The notes under the pieces are model-generated. The model ran no database searches, was not told the DNA's origin, and worked only from the letters and a program-made list of their open reading frames with translations. A DNA stretch of 64,000 nt. Origin: Marivivens sp. (GTDB lineage: Bacteria > Pseudomonadota > Alphaproteobacteria > Rhodobacterales > Rhodobacteraceae). Positions 27,290 to 36,530 of the stretch are shown piece by piece (the first letter of the stretch is position 1; every line of letters starts with the position of its first letter). The stretch is from contig JAHEBU010000001.1 of NCBI GenBank assembly GCA_024642115.1, positions 62,001 to 126,000 on the forward strand, written 5' to 3'. The translations under genes and the position numbers were made by a program.

Positions 27290-27940
27290 ATGACCATCCT
27301 CATCACCGGTGCAAACCGGGGCATCGGCCTCGCACTCAAACGCGGATACGAGGCGGCGGGCGAGACTGTGATGGGGACACGCCGCAGCGGGGCCGCGGCA
27401 TCGTGGCTTCAGGTGGACGTGACCGACCCTGCATCGATCGGGGCGATGGGGCAGGCAATGGCGGGGCGACCGATCGACCTGCTGGTCTGCAACGCCGGGG
27501 TCTATGCTGACAAGGGACAGACGCTGGCCACCGGATACCCGGCGCAGATGTGGGCGGACACCTTTGCGACCAATGTGACGGGCGTGTTCCTGACGATCCA
27601 GAGTCTGCTGCCCAACCTGCGGCTGGCCCAGAGCGCCAAAATCGCCATCATCTCCAGCCAGATGGCGTCGGACACCCGTGCGCCGGGGGGCAGTTACATC
27701 TACCGCGCCTCCAAGGCTGCCGCGCTGAACCTTGGCCGTAACCTGGCCGCGGACCTCAAATCTGACGGAATCGCGGTTGGCATCTACCACCCCGGCTGGG
27801 TGCAGACGGATATGGGCGGCGGTGGGGCCGACATCACACCCGAGGCTGCGGCCAAGGGCCTGATGCAGCGGTTCGCCGACCTGTCGGTCGCCACCACGGG
27901 ATGTTTCCAGACCTGGGACGGGCGGGACCACCCCTACTAA
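27290..27940 (+). CDS. Short-chain dehydrogenase/reductase
   Basis: This 216-residue Rossmann enzyme has TGANRGIG (cofactor loop), NAGVY, a serine in ISSQM, and the YRASK catalytic Tyr-Lys pair. The product and substrate are unknown. The sequence resembles the compact C-factor-like SDRs. An AAAGG ribosome-binding site precedes the ATG. It lies directly after the DUF1178 gene and before aspartokinase. A GC-rich stretch between it and lysC (about 27970-28000) shares CCGCCGGAGGC with the dispersed repeat but shows no complete copy. Confidence 0.9.
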   Translation: MTILITGANRGIGLALKRGYEAAGETVMGTRRSGAAASWLQVDVTDPASIGAMGQAMAGRPIDLLVCNAGVYADKGQTLATGYPAQMWADTFATNVTGVFLTIQSLLPNLRLAQSAKIAIISSQMASDTRAPGGSYIYRASKAAALNLGRNLAADLKSDGIAVGIYHPGWVQTDMGGGGADITPEAAAKGLMQRFADLSVATTGCFQTWDGRDHPY

Positions 27941-28065
27941 CTCCCCAAACCCCCTTCTCAATGCCAAAAAACCGCCGCCGGAGGCTGCGCCGCAGGCGCA
28001 AATCGCCCGTTGCCCTTGGCGTGGGCTACGACTATGACAGCCGCGACTTTGGACATGGAACCAAT

Positions 28066-29304
28066 ATGCCTGTTCTCGTGATGAAATTCGGCGGCACCTC
28101 GGTCGCCAACATCGACCGCATCCACCGTGCGGCCAAGCGGGTCGCGCTTGAGGTGGCCAAGGGCTATGACGTGATCGTCGTCGTCTCGGCCATGTCGGGC
28201 GAAACGAACAAACTTGTGGGCTATGTGGCCGAAACCTCGCCCCTCTATGATGCCCGCGAATATGACGCGGTCGTGGCCTCGGGCGAAAATGTGACGGCGG
28301 GCCTGATGGCATTGCGGTTGCAGGAAATGGATATTCCGGCCCGCAGCTGGCAGGGTTGGCAGGTGCCGATCCTGACCACATCCGCCCATTCCGCCGCCCG
28401 TTTCATCGACATCCCCCGCACCAATATCGAGGCGAAGTTCGCCGAAGGGTTCAAGGTCGCCGTAGTGGCCGGGTTCCAGGGCGTCAGCGCCGAGGGCCGG
28501 ATCACCACGCTGGGCAGGGGTGGATCGGACACGACCGCCGTGGCCTTTGCCGCCGCGTTCCAGGCTGAGCGCTGTGATATCTACACAGACGTGGACGGCG
28601 TCTATACCACTGACCCGCGCATCTGCGACAAGGCCCGCAAGCTGGACAAGATCGCGTTCGAGGAAATGCTGGAACTGGCGTCGCTTGGCGCGAAGGTTCT
28701 GCAAACCCGGTCGGTCGAGCTCGCCATGCGTTACAAGGTGCGCCTGCGGGTGCTGTCGTCGTTCGAGGAACCATCTGACAATGCAGGCACGCTGGTCTGC
28801 GACGAGGAGGAAATCATGGAATCCAATGCCGTGGCCGGTGTGGCCTATTCCCGCGACGAGGCCAAGATGACCCTGATCTCGGTCGCCGACAAACCCGGCA
28901 TCGCTGCTGCCATCTTTGGCCCGCTGGCCGATGCCGGGGTGAACGTGGACATGATCGTACAGAACATTTCCGAGGATGGGCGCACCGACATGACCTTTTC
29001 CTGCCCCACCGATCAGGTGCTGCGGGCCGAAAAGGCGATGAACGACGCCAAGACGCGAGGCGATATCGCCTTTGGCGAACTGGTCAGCGATACGGGCGTG
29101 GCCAAGGTGTCGGTCGTTGGCATCGGGATGCGCAGCCACGCGGGCGTCGCCGCCCAGATGTTCCGCGCCCTGCGCGACGAAAACATCAACATCAAGGTCA
29201 TCACCACGTCCGAGATCAAGATTTCCGTCCTGATCGACCGCAAATACATGGAACTGGCCGTGCAGGCCCTGCACGACACGTTTGGTTTGGACAAGGCGGC
29301 CTGA
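28066..29304 (+). CDS. lysC: Aspartate kinase
   Basis: It catalyses the first step of the aspartate pathway (lysine, methionine, threonine). The 412 residues begin MPVLVMKFGGTSVANIDRI, with the KFGGTSV active-site motif. GRGGSDTTAVA and TDVDGVYTTDPR follow. Two ACT domains occupy the C-terminal 150 residues (DKPGIAAAIFGPLADAGVNVD; IKVITTSEIKISVLI), which implies feedback inhibition by end products. The threonine synthase gene of the same pathway lies at 46.6-48.0 kb but is not linked to it. Confidence 0.95.
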   Translation: MPVLVMKFGGTSVANIDRIHRAAKRVALEVAKGYDVIVVVSAMSGETNKLVGYVAETSPLYDAREYDAVVASGENVTAGLMALRLQEMDIPARSWQGWQVPILTTSAHSAARFIDIPRTNIEAKFAEGFKVAVVAGFQGVSAEGRITTLGRGGSDTTAVAFAAAFQAERCDIYTDVDGVYTTDPRICDKARKLDKIAFEEMLELASLGAKVLQTRSVELAMRYKVRLRVLSSFEEPSDNAGTLVCDEEEIMESNAVAGVAYSRDEAKMTLISVADKPGIAAAIFGPLADAGVNVDMIVQNISEDGRTDMTFSCPTDQVLRAEKAMNDAKTRGDIAFGELVSDTGVAKVSVVGIGMRSHAGVAAQMFRALRDENINIKVITTSEIKISVLIDRKYMELAVQALHDTFGLDKAA

Positions 29305-29362
29305 CCCGCGACAGATTCCTGCGGGGGCCGACGTTAGTGATACGTCGCAACCGGGGAATGAC

Positions 29363-30226
29363 ATGATTGATCTTGCAAGACCGTTGGCCTGCATGGCTGC
29401 AATGGCAGTTCTGCTTGCGGGTGCCGCCAGTGCGCAACAGGCCGCAAACACCAGCACAGCAGTCGCATCTGCCAAGTGGGGCGGCAACGTCACGATCGAG
29501 CTGGAGGCCGACAGTTTCAGGTTTCGGTCAGACGGCCTGCCCAATCACCCCTTGGCCAACGCCTATCTGGTCCCGGTTTTCAGTGACACCACGACCGACA
29601 CATCCTTGGGGATGATCGGCGTCCTGATCAGCGGCGCGCCCCTGTTCAACGACTACGAAAACCCTGAACGGTCGATCGTTGCGCTGGATGACCAGCACAT
29701 TCAGGACGGCATTGGGTTTCTGGACACCTGCAAAGGCCATCCGCTGCAACTGGGCAGTTCATATCACTACCACGCCTCGCCCCCCTGCGTCACCGAAACT
29801 GTGGACGCCAGCGGCAGCCATTCCTCGATGATCGGCGTGCTGCTGGACGGGTTTCCGATCTATGGCCCGCGAGGTGAAGGCGGCGTCATCGTGACAAACG
29901 CCGATCTGGACACCTGCGGTGGTCATGTTGGCCCGACGCCAGAGTTTCCGGACGGCATCTATCATTACCATCTGACAACCCAGGAAGCCCCCTATTCGAT
30001 CGACTGTTATCACGGGGTGGTCGATGCGTCCTTGGCCACGGCGATGGGCGGCCACGGCGGGCCACCTGATTTCGCGGCTGCCGCTTCAGCTCTTTGCGTC
30101 AGCCAGCACGCCCTGATGGATGCGCTGGGCACACAAAGACCCCCGAACTTTGAAGCCGCCGCCACAACGCTGGGCGTGACAGTAGATGCCCTGCGCGCGG
30201 CACTGCCGCCCGCGCCCGGACAATGA
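29363..30226 (+). CDS. Secreted YHYH-domain protein
   Basis: This 287-residue exported protein begins with a signal peptide (MIDLARPLACMAAMAVLLAGAASA). It contains two YHYH motifs (GSSYHYHASPPC and GIYHYHLTTQEA) and the DGFPIYGP motif typical of this family, whose biochemical role is not established. Histidine clusters and paired cysteines suggest a metal-binding, disulphide-containing periplasmic domain. The C-terminal 60 residues hold two similar helical units (FAAAASALCVSQHALMDAL and FEAAATTLGVTVDALRAAL). GGGGAA precedes the ATG. Confidence 0.85.
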   Translation: MIDLARPLACMAAMAVLLAGAASAQQAANTSTAVASAKWGGNVTIELEADSFRFRSDGLPNHPLANAYLVPVFSDTTTDTSLGMIGVLISGAPLFNDYENPERSIVALDDQHIQDGIGFLDTCKGHPLQLGSSYHYHASPPCVTETVDASGSHSSMIGVLLDGFPIYGPRGEGGVIVTNADLDTCGGHVGPTPEFPDGIYHYHLTTQEAPYSIDCYHGVVDASLATAMGGHGGPPDFAAAASALCVSQHALMDALGTQRPPNFEAAATTLGVTVDALRAALPPAPGQ

Positions 30227-30247
30227 CTGACGGGGCTAGACATCCCA

Positions 30248-30276
30248 CCTTTGGGCTGGGCATAGCAGCCCAAAGG
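30248..30276. terminator. Strong hairpin downstream of the YHYH gene
   Basis: Eleven-base arms CCTTTGGGCTG and CAGCCCAAAGG enclose a seven-base loop. It lies 21 bases after the YHYH stop. There is no T-tract, so it may stabilise the 3' end or act with a factor rather than as a classical intrinsic terminator. Confidence 0.55.
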
Positions 30277-30370
30277 CCTTGCCTGCGCACCCGAACGTGA
30301 TGCGCACCGCCTCGGACAAAGACAGGTCCGGCCCTATATATCGACTGGAATATCTCGAAAGGAGACTGCG

Positions 30371-30736
30371 ATGACCCCGTTGCGCACCCTCATTCTGGCC
30401 GCCTGCGCCGCCGTGACCGTGGCCGGCACCGCCCGCGCCGATGTCAACTACATCATTGACAATACCCCGCCCATTCCGGCTGTGTTTCAGACCCAACAGC
30501 CGTTCAAAAGCAACCTGTCCATCGCCATGGTCCGGTCACAGGACGGCGGAACGGTTGAACTGCGCGACTACAGGCTGGGCGAACCGGGAACTTTGATCGG
30601 CACCCAGAGTGTCCATTCCGGCGCGAACGCGGACGTTCGTTTTGACCTTGGCATCTACCGCTCGGGCCGCCTGATCGCCATTCTCTACGATCCGGCCGGA
30701 ACCGAAGTGGCCCGCCGGGTGATCTGGCGACGCTAA
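30371..30736 (+). CDS. Small secreted protein of unknown function
   Basis: This 121-residue protein has a signal peptide (MTPLRTLILAACAAVTVAGTARA) and a beta-rich mature part that ends GRLIAILYDPAGTEVARRVIWRR. It has no cysteines after the leader and no recognised motif. AAAGGAG before the ATG supports expression. It stands alone between the YHYH gene and ptsP. I see no basis for a function. Confidence 0.75.
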   Translation: MTPLRTLILAACAAVTVAGTARADVNYIIDNTPPIPAVFQTQQPFKSNLSIAMVRSQDGGTVELRDYRLGEPGTLIGTQSVHSGANADVRFDLGIYRSGRLIAILYDPAGTEVARRVIWRR

Positions 30737-30809
30737 GCCCGATCCCCCCTCCCCTTCCCGCTGCAACTCGCCTATAGGTAAACCCCGAAGCCACGGGATG
30801 GGGGCCCGA

Positions 30810-33053
30810 ATGCCCGAACGGATCGACACGGACAGCCGCAAGCTTCTGGGCAGGTTGCGCGACGCCTTGGCCGAGGATAGTGCCGGTCAGGCCCGTCTGA
30901 ACCGGATCGTACATCTGATCGCCACGTCATTGCAAACCGAGGTTTGCTCGATCTATCTGTTCCGCGATCCTGAAACGCTGGAACTCTGCGCAACGGAAGG
31001 GTTGCAGCCCGAGGCAGTTCACCAGACCCGGATGCGTCTGGGCGAGGGGCTGGTCGGTCAGACCGCCCGGCGCAAGAAAGTGATCAACACCGCCAACGCC
31101 CCCGCCGCAAAGGGGTTCCGCTATATGCCCGAGACGGGCGAGGAACGGTATTCCAGTTTCTGCGGCGTGCCGATCCAGCGGCTGGGCAATGCGCTGGGTG
31201 TGCTGGTCGTCCAGTCCAAGGCCGCCCGCGAATTCACCCCCGACGAGGTCTATGCGCTGGAAGTCGTCGCCATGGTTCTGGCCGAGATGACCGAATTGGG
31301 TGCGTTTCTGGGCGAAGGCGCGGCCCTCTCTGCCCGGCACAAACAGCCGGTCCTTTTTCGCGGCGGGGTCGGACAGGAAGGCGCTGTCGAAGGCCGGGTT
31401 TACCTGCATGAACCCCGCGTCGTCGTGACCAACCCGATCTCTGACGATCCGGTCGCCGAACTGGCCCGTCTGCGCGAAGCGGTCGAAAAATTACGCGGGT
31501 CGGTAGACGATCTTCTGACGCAGACCAGCACCGTCAGCGCCGAACAGGTGCAGGTGTTCGAAGCCTACCGCATGTTCGCCAATTCCCGCAGCTGGATGCG
31601 TCGGATGGAGGAGGACGTCCAGTCCGGCCTGTCCGCCGAAGCCGCCGTCGAAAAGGAACAATCGCTGGCCCGCACCCGGATGAGCCAGGCCGAGGACGCC
31701 TATCTGCGCGAACGCCTTCACGATCTGGATGACCTGTCCAACCGCCTGCTGCGGATCCTCACCGGACAGGGCAAGGATACAGGCGCGGCCCTGCCCGAAA
31801 ATCCGGTACTGATCGCCCGCAACATCGGCCCCGGCGAATTGCTGGAATACGGCAAGCAACTGCGCGGCATCGTCCTTGAGGAAGGGTCGGTCGGCAGCCA
31901 TGCGGCCATCGTTGCCCGCGCCTGGGCCATTCCACTGGTCATCAATGCCAGCGGGATCACGACCGAGGCGCTCAACGGCGACCAGATTCTGGTCGATGGA
32001 GAACAGGGGATCGTCCACCTGCGCCCCGACGACAACGTCACCTCGGCGTTTCGTGACAAGATCGCGATGCTGGCCAAGGCGCAGGAACGCTACACCTCGA
32101 TCCGCGACCTGCCCGCGCAGGCGCTGTGCGGGTCGGTCGTGCAACTTAACATGAACGCGGGCCTGATGGCCGACCTCCCCTCGCTCGCGGGGTCAGGGGC
32201 CGAAGGGGTGGGCCTGTTCCGCACCGAGTTGCAGTTTCTGGTCCGCAACCAGATGCCGCGCCGGTCCGAACTGTCCGCCCTGTATGCCCGCGTGATGAAC
32301 GCGGCCGGCGGCAAACGGGTTGCGTTCCGCACACTCGACATCGGGTCTGACAAGGTGCTTCCCTACATGAAGCCCAACGACGAACCCAATCCCGCGATGG
32401 GTTGGCGGGCCATCCGGGTTGGGCTGGACAAGCCCGGCATCCTGCGGATGCAGTTGCAGGCCCTGATCCGTGCGGCCAACGGCAGGCCGCTGACTGTAAT
32501 GTTTCCCTTTATTGCCCAATATGACGAGTTTCGCGCCGCCAAGGCCGAAATGTTCAAGGCGCTGGAGCGCGAAGAGATTCTGGGCCATCCCCTGCCCGCC
32601 CGCTACGAAGTGGGCGCGATGCTGGAAACCCCCAGCCTTGCCTTTGCCCCCGATGCGTTCTTTGACGAGGTCGACTTCGTGTCGGTCGGCGGCAACGACC
32701 TCAAGCAGTTCTTTTTTGCTGCTGACCGCGAAAACGAACGCGTGAGGCGGCGCTATGACACGCTCAACATCAGTTTCCTAGGCTTTCTGGAACAGATCGT
32801 CGCCCGCTGTGCGGCGGCTGGCAAACCACTATCATTCTGTGGCGAGGACGCGGGCCGCCCGATCGAGGCGCTGTGCTTTGCCGCCATCGGGTTCAGGTCG
32901 CTGTCGATGCGCCCGGCATCCGTCGGACCAGTCAAGCATCTGCTGCGCCGGGTCAATCTGGACGAGGTCAAGGCGGTCATCGACACCGCCCGCAACAGCG
33001 GCGAACAGTCGGTGCGCGGGGCGGTGATGGACTGGCTGGCGCGGCAGACCTAG
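30810..33053 (+). CDS. ptsP: Phosphoenolpyruvate--protein phosphotransferase of the nitrogen PTS (EI-Ntr)
   Basis: It starts the regulatory PTS-Ntr phosphate relay by taking phosphate from PEP. About 747 residues: an N-terminal GAF domain (about 20-160), then the swivelling domain with the phosphorylated histidine near residue 364 in GSVGSHAAIVARA, and the PEP-binding barrel (LFRTELQFL, GSDKVLPY, SVGGNDLKQF). The ATG at 30810 follows GGGGG; an ATG 12 bases upstream is the alternative. NPr and EIIA-Ntr partners are not in the window. Confidence 0.95.
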   Translation: MPERIDTDSRKLLGRLRDALAEDSAGQARLNRIVHLIATSLQTEVCSIYLFRDPETLELCATEGLQPEAVHQTRMRLGEGLVGQTARRKKVINTANAPAAKGFRYMPETGEERYSSFCGVPIQRLGNALGVLVVQSKAAREFTPDEVYALEVVAMVLAEMTELGAFLGEGAALSARHKQPVLFRGGVGQEGAVEGRVYLHEPRVVVTNPISDDPVAELARLREAVEKLRGSVDDLLTQTSTVSAEQVQVFEAYRMFANSRSWMRRMEEDVQSGLSAEAAVEKEQSLARTRMSQAEDAYLRERLHDLDDLSNRLLRILTGQGKDTGAALPENPVLIARNIGPGELLEYGKQLRGIVLEEGSVGSHAAIVARAWAIPLVINASGITTEALNGDQILVDGEQGIVHLRPDDNVTSAFRDKIAMLAKAQERYTSIRDLPAQALCGSVVQLNMNAGLMADLPSLAGSGAEGVGLFRTELQFLVRNQMPRRSELSALYARVMNAAGGKRVAFRTLDIGSDKVLPYMKPNDEPNPAMGWRAIRVGLDKPGILRMQLQALIRAANGRPLTVMFPFIAQYDEFRAAKAEMFKALEREEILGHPLPARYEVGAMLETPSLAFAPDAFFDEVDFVSVGGNDLKQFFFAADRENERVRRRYDTLNISFLGFLEQIVARCAAAGKPLSFCGEDAGRPIEALCFAAIGFRSLSMRPASVGPVKHLLRRVNLDEVKAVIDTARNSGEQSVRGAVMDWLARQT

Positions 33054-33066
33054 CCGGACCGCGGGG

Positions 33067-34317
33067 ATGAGCCATGATCTGATCGTCTGGACCCGGGTGG
33101 ACGCGGCTGTCGCCGCATCGGTTCTTGCCGACGCCGGGTTCGTTGCGGGATCGGACGGCGTGTGGACGTTGGCGGGCAAGGCTTGGCTCATAGCCGCCCA
33201 CATCGACCCGGTCGAGGACGAGGATATTCCGGACGATATCTTTGCCGCCCTGCGCGGCATCACCCATAAGATAGCGCTGTCTTTGCAACCGATCCATGCG
33301 CCTGCCGCTGCGAAAACCCGCGCCCGGCAGATCGCGCGTACCTTGGCCGAAGCAGGTCAAGGGCTGTGGCAGGACCTTCAAGCCGATCAACAGGGGATCG
33401 CGGCCTCTGCCAGACAGGGGACGCCCGGTCGGGCGGCAGCATCTATCACCGCCAGGGTTCCGCCGCAGGTCAAACCCGGCCTTCTGGCCCGGCTGTTGGG
33501 GCGCAAACCCGCCGGTCCTGCCGCTGACCCTGCCCCGCCCGCCGCAGGACAGGAAAAACAGCCGCTGACGCTGTTGCATATGGTGTGGTGCATGGATCAT
33601 TCGACGTTGATGACGGTCGAGGGGGTCAGCGCATTTCTGGACATCCTTGCCCGGTATCTGCCCGAGGCGATCCCGCGCCGCTATGGCCCCCACGAACCTC
33701 CGGCGTTCAAATACGCTGAACGGGGGCGGGATCATTTCATCGCCACCTATCTGGCCGATCCGGGCACTGTAGTTTACCCATCCCGGCCCGCACTGTCACT
33801 TGATCTGCCCCGGTGCGCGGCTGATTTGCGGTCCGTCGCCGGGCGCCGCGCACTTTCACCCTGCACTGTCCTGTTCGGGTTGGACGCGGCGCTGTTGGAC
33901 GACCCGGTGATGTCCGTCCACCTGCCCAAGGCTTTTGCAGCACTCAGCCTTCACCTGCGCCCCTTCTATGGCGAGGCACGGTGCCTGAAGGGATACGAGG
34001 TGGGGCGCGGTGGCCCCCTTTGGATCAGCCGACAGGCCCAGTCCTCGCCCCTCAAAGGTCCGTGGTGGCGCGGCATCCCCAAGGCGCCGGCGCTGGCGCG
34101 GGTGATCGGGCCGCCCTATCTATCGCTGTGGCCTGATCTGGCTGGCTGGGATCATCAGGGAAATCTGGCGATTCACAGCCCCGCCCGCTGGACTGAGAGA
34201 CCGTCCCCGTTGACCATCCCGAACGACATTGCCCAGCCTGATCCGGTGATCACGGACCAATTCGAATCGGATGGCGGATGGCCCGCGGTCTATCCGTTCG
34301 GGACGGGGTCGGCCTGA
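33067..34317 (+). CDS. Unrecognised 416-residue protein downstream of ptsP
   Basis: I do not recognise this protein. It starts 13 bases after the ptsP stop, so it is probably co-transcribed. Visible parts are an N-terminal region of about 75 residues (MSHDLIVWTRVDAAVAASVL), a low-complexity Ala/Pro linker (about 110-165), and a C-terminal domain with many aromatics (MVWCMDHSTLM, PPYLSLWPDLAGWDHQGNL). There is no signal peptide or membrane segment, so it is likely cytosolic. Its stop codon lies inside a palindrome shared with the opposing EcsC gene. Confidence 0.7.
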   Translation: MSHDLIVWTRVDAAVAASVLADAGFVAGSDGVWTLAGKAWLIAAHIDPVEDEDIPDDIFAALRGITHKIALSLQPIHAPAAAKTRARQIARTLAEAGQGLWQDLQADQQGIAASARQGTPGRAAASITARVPPQVKPGLLARLLGRKPAGPAADPAPPAAGQEKQPLTLLHMVWCMDHSTLMTVEGVSAFLDILARYLPEAIPRRYGPHEPPAFKYAERGRDHFIATYLADPGTVVYPSRPALSLDLPRCAADLRSVAGRRALSPCTVLFGLDAALLDDPVMSVHLPKAFAALSLHLRPFYGEARCLKGYEVGRGGPLWISRQAQSSPLKGPWWRGIPKAPALARVIGPPYLSLWPDLAGWDHQGNLAIHSPARWTERPSPLTIPNDIAQPDPVITDQFESDGGWPAVYPFGTGSA

Positions 34318-34329
34318 CCCGGTCAGGCC
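34311..34329. terminator. GGCCTGACC-N-GGTCAGGCC palindrome, copy 2, at a convergent gene end
   Basis: A 19-base perfect inverted repeat contains the TGA of the gene to the left and the TGA (as TCA) of the EcsC gene to the right. The same sequence is found at 13659. A short stem at a convergent junction could end transcripts from both sides, although there is no T-tract. Confidence 0.6.
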
Positions 34330-35123
34330 CGGTTCACCGGCACCTGTGCGGCCCCCAGCACCCGGTGGAATTCGTCGATCACCTGGGATTCGTCAAAGTC
34401 CCGGGCGAGTTCCCGCAGCCCGAAATGCACATGCGCCATTTCCGTATAATAGTCGACAAATGCATAGTTGGTCCCAGCCCCCGCCGCCGCCCCCAAGACA
34501 GGCACTGCCTGAGCTGCGAGTTTCTGGCTCAGCACCGCGGCAAACCGGGGCGATACCTTGGCAATGAGCTTATGCAGGGCCGGGCCGGTCAGGCCGATCC
34601 GCGCCCCAAGGAACGAGGTATCCACGCCGTCATCCTCTGGCCCATCGCCGCCTGATCCGAACACGCGCAGACATTCCAGCCGGGTCTCGGCTGACAGTGG
34701 GTCCTCGCCATGCTGGGCCGCCACGCCCTGAACGGCGCGAAAGATGACCGTGGTGGCCACCGGCAGTTCGGCCAGCGCCGTGGGCAACCCGCCCAGACCC
34801 CCGATGGCCCCTGAAATCGTCGCCATGACCTTGTGGATACGGTCACCCGCCACGGCACGGCCGATGGCCCCGCCGCGCGACCGGCTGGCGGCAGAATAGC
34901 TGTATTCCAGCGCATTGCGGGCCGCTTTTTCAACCTGCTCGCGCAGGCCCTTGGGCATCATGCGCAATCCACTTTCCACCTGACCGCCCACGAAATTGAC
35001 CGCCTTCATCAGCAGGCCATTGGCACGGCGCTGCCGGGCGACAAGGGCGGCAATGGCCTCCTTCGCCTCGGGGGAGAGGGGGGCTTTGGGATTGATCTCT
35101 TTCATCACGGGTGCGTCAGCCAT
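34323..35123 (-). CDS. EcsC family protein
   Basis: This 266-residue protein has the EcsC-like pattern: an amphipathic N-terminal helix region, a glycine-rich hydrophobic centre (ISGAIGGLGGLPTALAELPVATTVIFRAV), and a second hydrophobic stretch (VPVLGAAAGAGTNYAFVDYY). Named after a gene next to an ABC transporter in Bacillus, the family has no settled function and is probably membrane-associated. The first ATG lacks a strong ribosome-binding site; an ATG 18 bases inside (MKEINP) is a possible alternative start. Confidence 0.8.
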   Translation of the reverse strand: MADAPVMKEINPKAPLSPEAKEAIAALVARQRRANGLLMKAVNFVGGQVESGLRMMPKGLREQVEKAARNALEYSYSAASRSRGGAIGRAVAGDRIHKVMATISGAIGGLGGLPTALAELPVATTVIFRAVQGVAAQHGEDPLSAETRLECLRVFGSGGDGPEDDGVDTSFLGARIGLTGPALHKLIAKVSPRFAAVLSQKLAAQAVPVLGAAAGAGTNYAFVDYYTEMAHVHFGLRELARDFDESQVIDEFHRVLGAAQVPVNRA

Positions 35124-35183
35124 GCAGCAAAGATGTGAAGGGACAGGGGAAATTACAATCCCTATCCCTTGGTCCCGCTCGGG

Positions 35184-35764
35184 TCAGAAGCGATAGGTGG
35201 CTTTGAGGTTGAAGACGCCATCGGTATCCTGGCCCGCGATTGTGTTGCCGCCAAAATCCAGACTGCCGCTCAGATCGCGGCTGATGTATTCCGCGCCCAG
35301 CAGGACGTTCGAGCCGATCGCGTAGTCAACTCCAGCCCCCCAAAGGGGCTCCGTCCGTGTGCATCGTCGCGCCCGGCCCGGTGAACAGAAGGTCGGTATA
35401 GGACCAGCCGGCCGTGCCGTAGACCAGCACTTTGCCCATCGCATAGCCAACCCGCGCCTTGATGTCCGTATAGGTCAGGTCGGTGTCCGACACATGGATG
35501 ACCCCGTCAGGTGCAAAGCTCGCCTTGGCATAGGCGAGTTCCGCGCCGTAGACCAAGCACCCGTTTTGCATTTGATAGCCTGCGACGATGCCGGTCGCTG
35601 TGGCGTTCTGGCTGACCGAGCCGCCGCCATTGACGGACAGAGACTGATCCGATCTTGCCGCCCCGACGGTGACGCCAACATAGGCCCCTGTCCAATCCTG
35701 CGCCTGAACCGAACCGCCCATCGCCGCAATTGCCGACAGAATGGCAAGAAACTTTTTTTAACAT
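35184..35764 (-). pseudogene. Outer-membrane beta-barrel gene with two homopolymer frameshifts
   Basis: The ATG at 35764 follows GAGAGTAAG. Removing one A from the A7 run at 35753-35759 restores a signal peptide (MLKKFLAILSAIAAMGGSVQAQDW). Removing one base from the six-base C/G run at 35336-35341 joins the body to the final strand (GAGVDYAIGSNVLLGAEYI ... FNLKATYRF). The 581 bases minus two give 192 residues plus a stop, the size of an eight-stranded porin-family barrel ending in Phe. Both changes are single-base gains in homopolymers. This may be a pseudogene, an assembly error or phase variation. Confidence 0.85.
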
Positions 35765-35868
35765 GGGCTTACTCTCACTGGTTACACACTCGCCATTCCG
35801 CTCCAGAGGTCTGCTGTGTCTGCCACAACAGGCCGTCTCGCGCGGGACACTGGGCTGTTGCCGCAGCG

Positions 35869-36441
35869 TCACATCCGGTCCGTTTGATGTGGTTTGGGCG
35901 ATCCGCCCTCCAGTGTTTCCCCCGGCCAAAGTGCATTGCAATCCTCGGCCTTTGTCACCTGACCAGTAACCCCGATCCAGGCTCCCGGCGACAGATCATA
36001 ACCCAGCACCCGGTCGGGGTTGGTGGGGGGGGGCATCACCACGCCGTCCAGCCGGAAAAAGCCGAATTTGCGATAATAGGGATAGTCGCCCACGAGCATC
36101 ACCCGGCTCCACCCCAAGTCATGCGCCCGGTTCAGCGCCCGGCGCATCAGAATTGCGCCCAGCCCTTCACCCTGCCGTGTGGGGTGGACGGCCACGGGTC
36201 CCAGCAGAATGGCCAGCCTGCCGCCCACCCGCACCGGCCAGTTGCGGATGCACCCGGCAAGGATGCCGTCCTTGTCACGGGCCGTGAAACACAGTTTGGC
36301 CAGTGGCGGCACGTCGTCGCGCAGGCGGTAAGACGACAGGGCGGTGCGTCCCGGCGCAAAGCACAGGTCATACATCGCCTCCACCTCCCACCAGTCGGCG
36401 GAAGTTTCTTCGACCAGATCGTAGGTGTCCTGCCGTGCCAC
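35869..36441 (-). CDS. GNAT family N-acetyltransferase
   Basis: This 190-residue acetyl-CoA-dependent transferase has the acetyl-CoA-binding motif A as VHPTRQGEGLGAILMRRAL (R/QxxGxG/A) and the later strand VMLVGDYPYYRKFGF. This resembles the YhbS/predicted N-acetyltransferase group. The acceptor is unknown. The C-terminal 30 residues are Gly/Pro-rich and may be disordered. It diverges from the flavin reductase gene. Confidence 0.87.
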   Translation of the reverse strand: MARQDTYDLVEETSADWWEVEAMYDLCFAPGRTALSSYRLRDDVPPLAKLCFTARDKDGILAGCIRNWPVRVGGRLAILLGPVAVHPTRQGEGLGAILMRRALNRAHDLGWSRVMLVGDYPYYRKFGFFRLDGVVMPPPTNPDRVLGYDLSPGAWIGVTGQVTKAEDCNALWPGETLEGGSPKPHQTDRM

Positions 36442-36530
36442 GCCTTGGGTGCCTGCTGCTTTCTTTTCAGACTGGAACCCGGCGTAACACGGGGTTACGT
36501 CGACGGTAAACCGATCCCAAAGGACACTGG

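Noticed and set aside
27960-28010. Further full copy of the composite repeat before lysC
   Set aside because: Only CCGCCGGAGGC and a short GC stem are shared; outer elements and spacer are absent.
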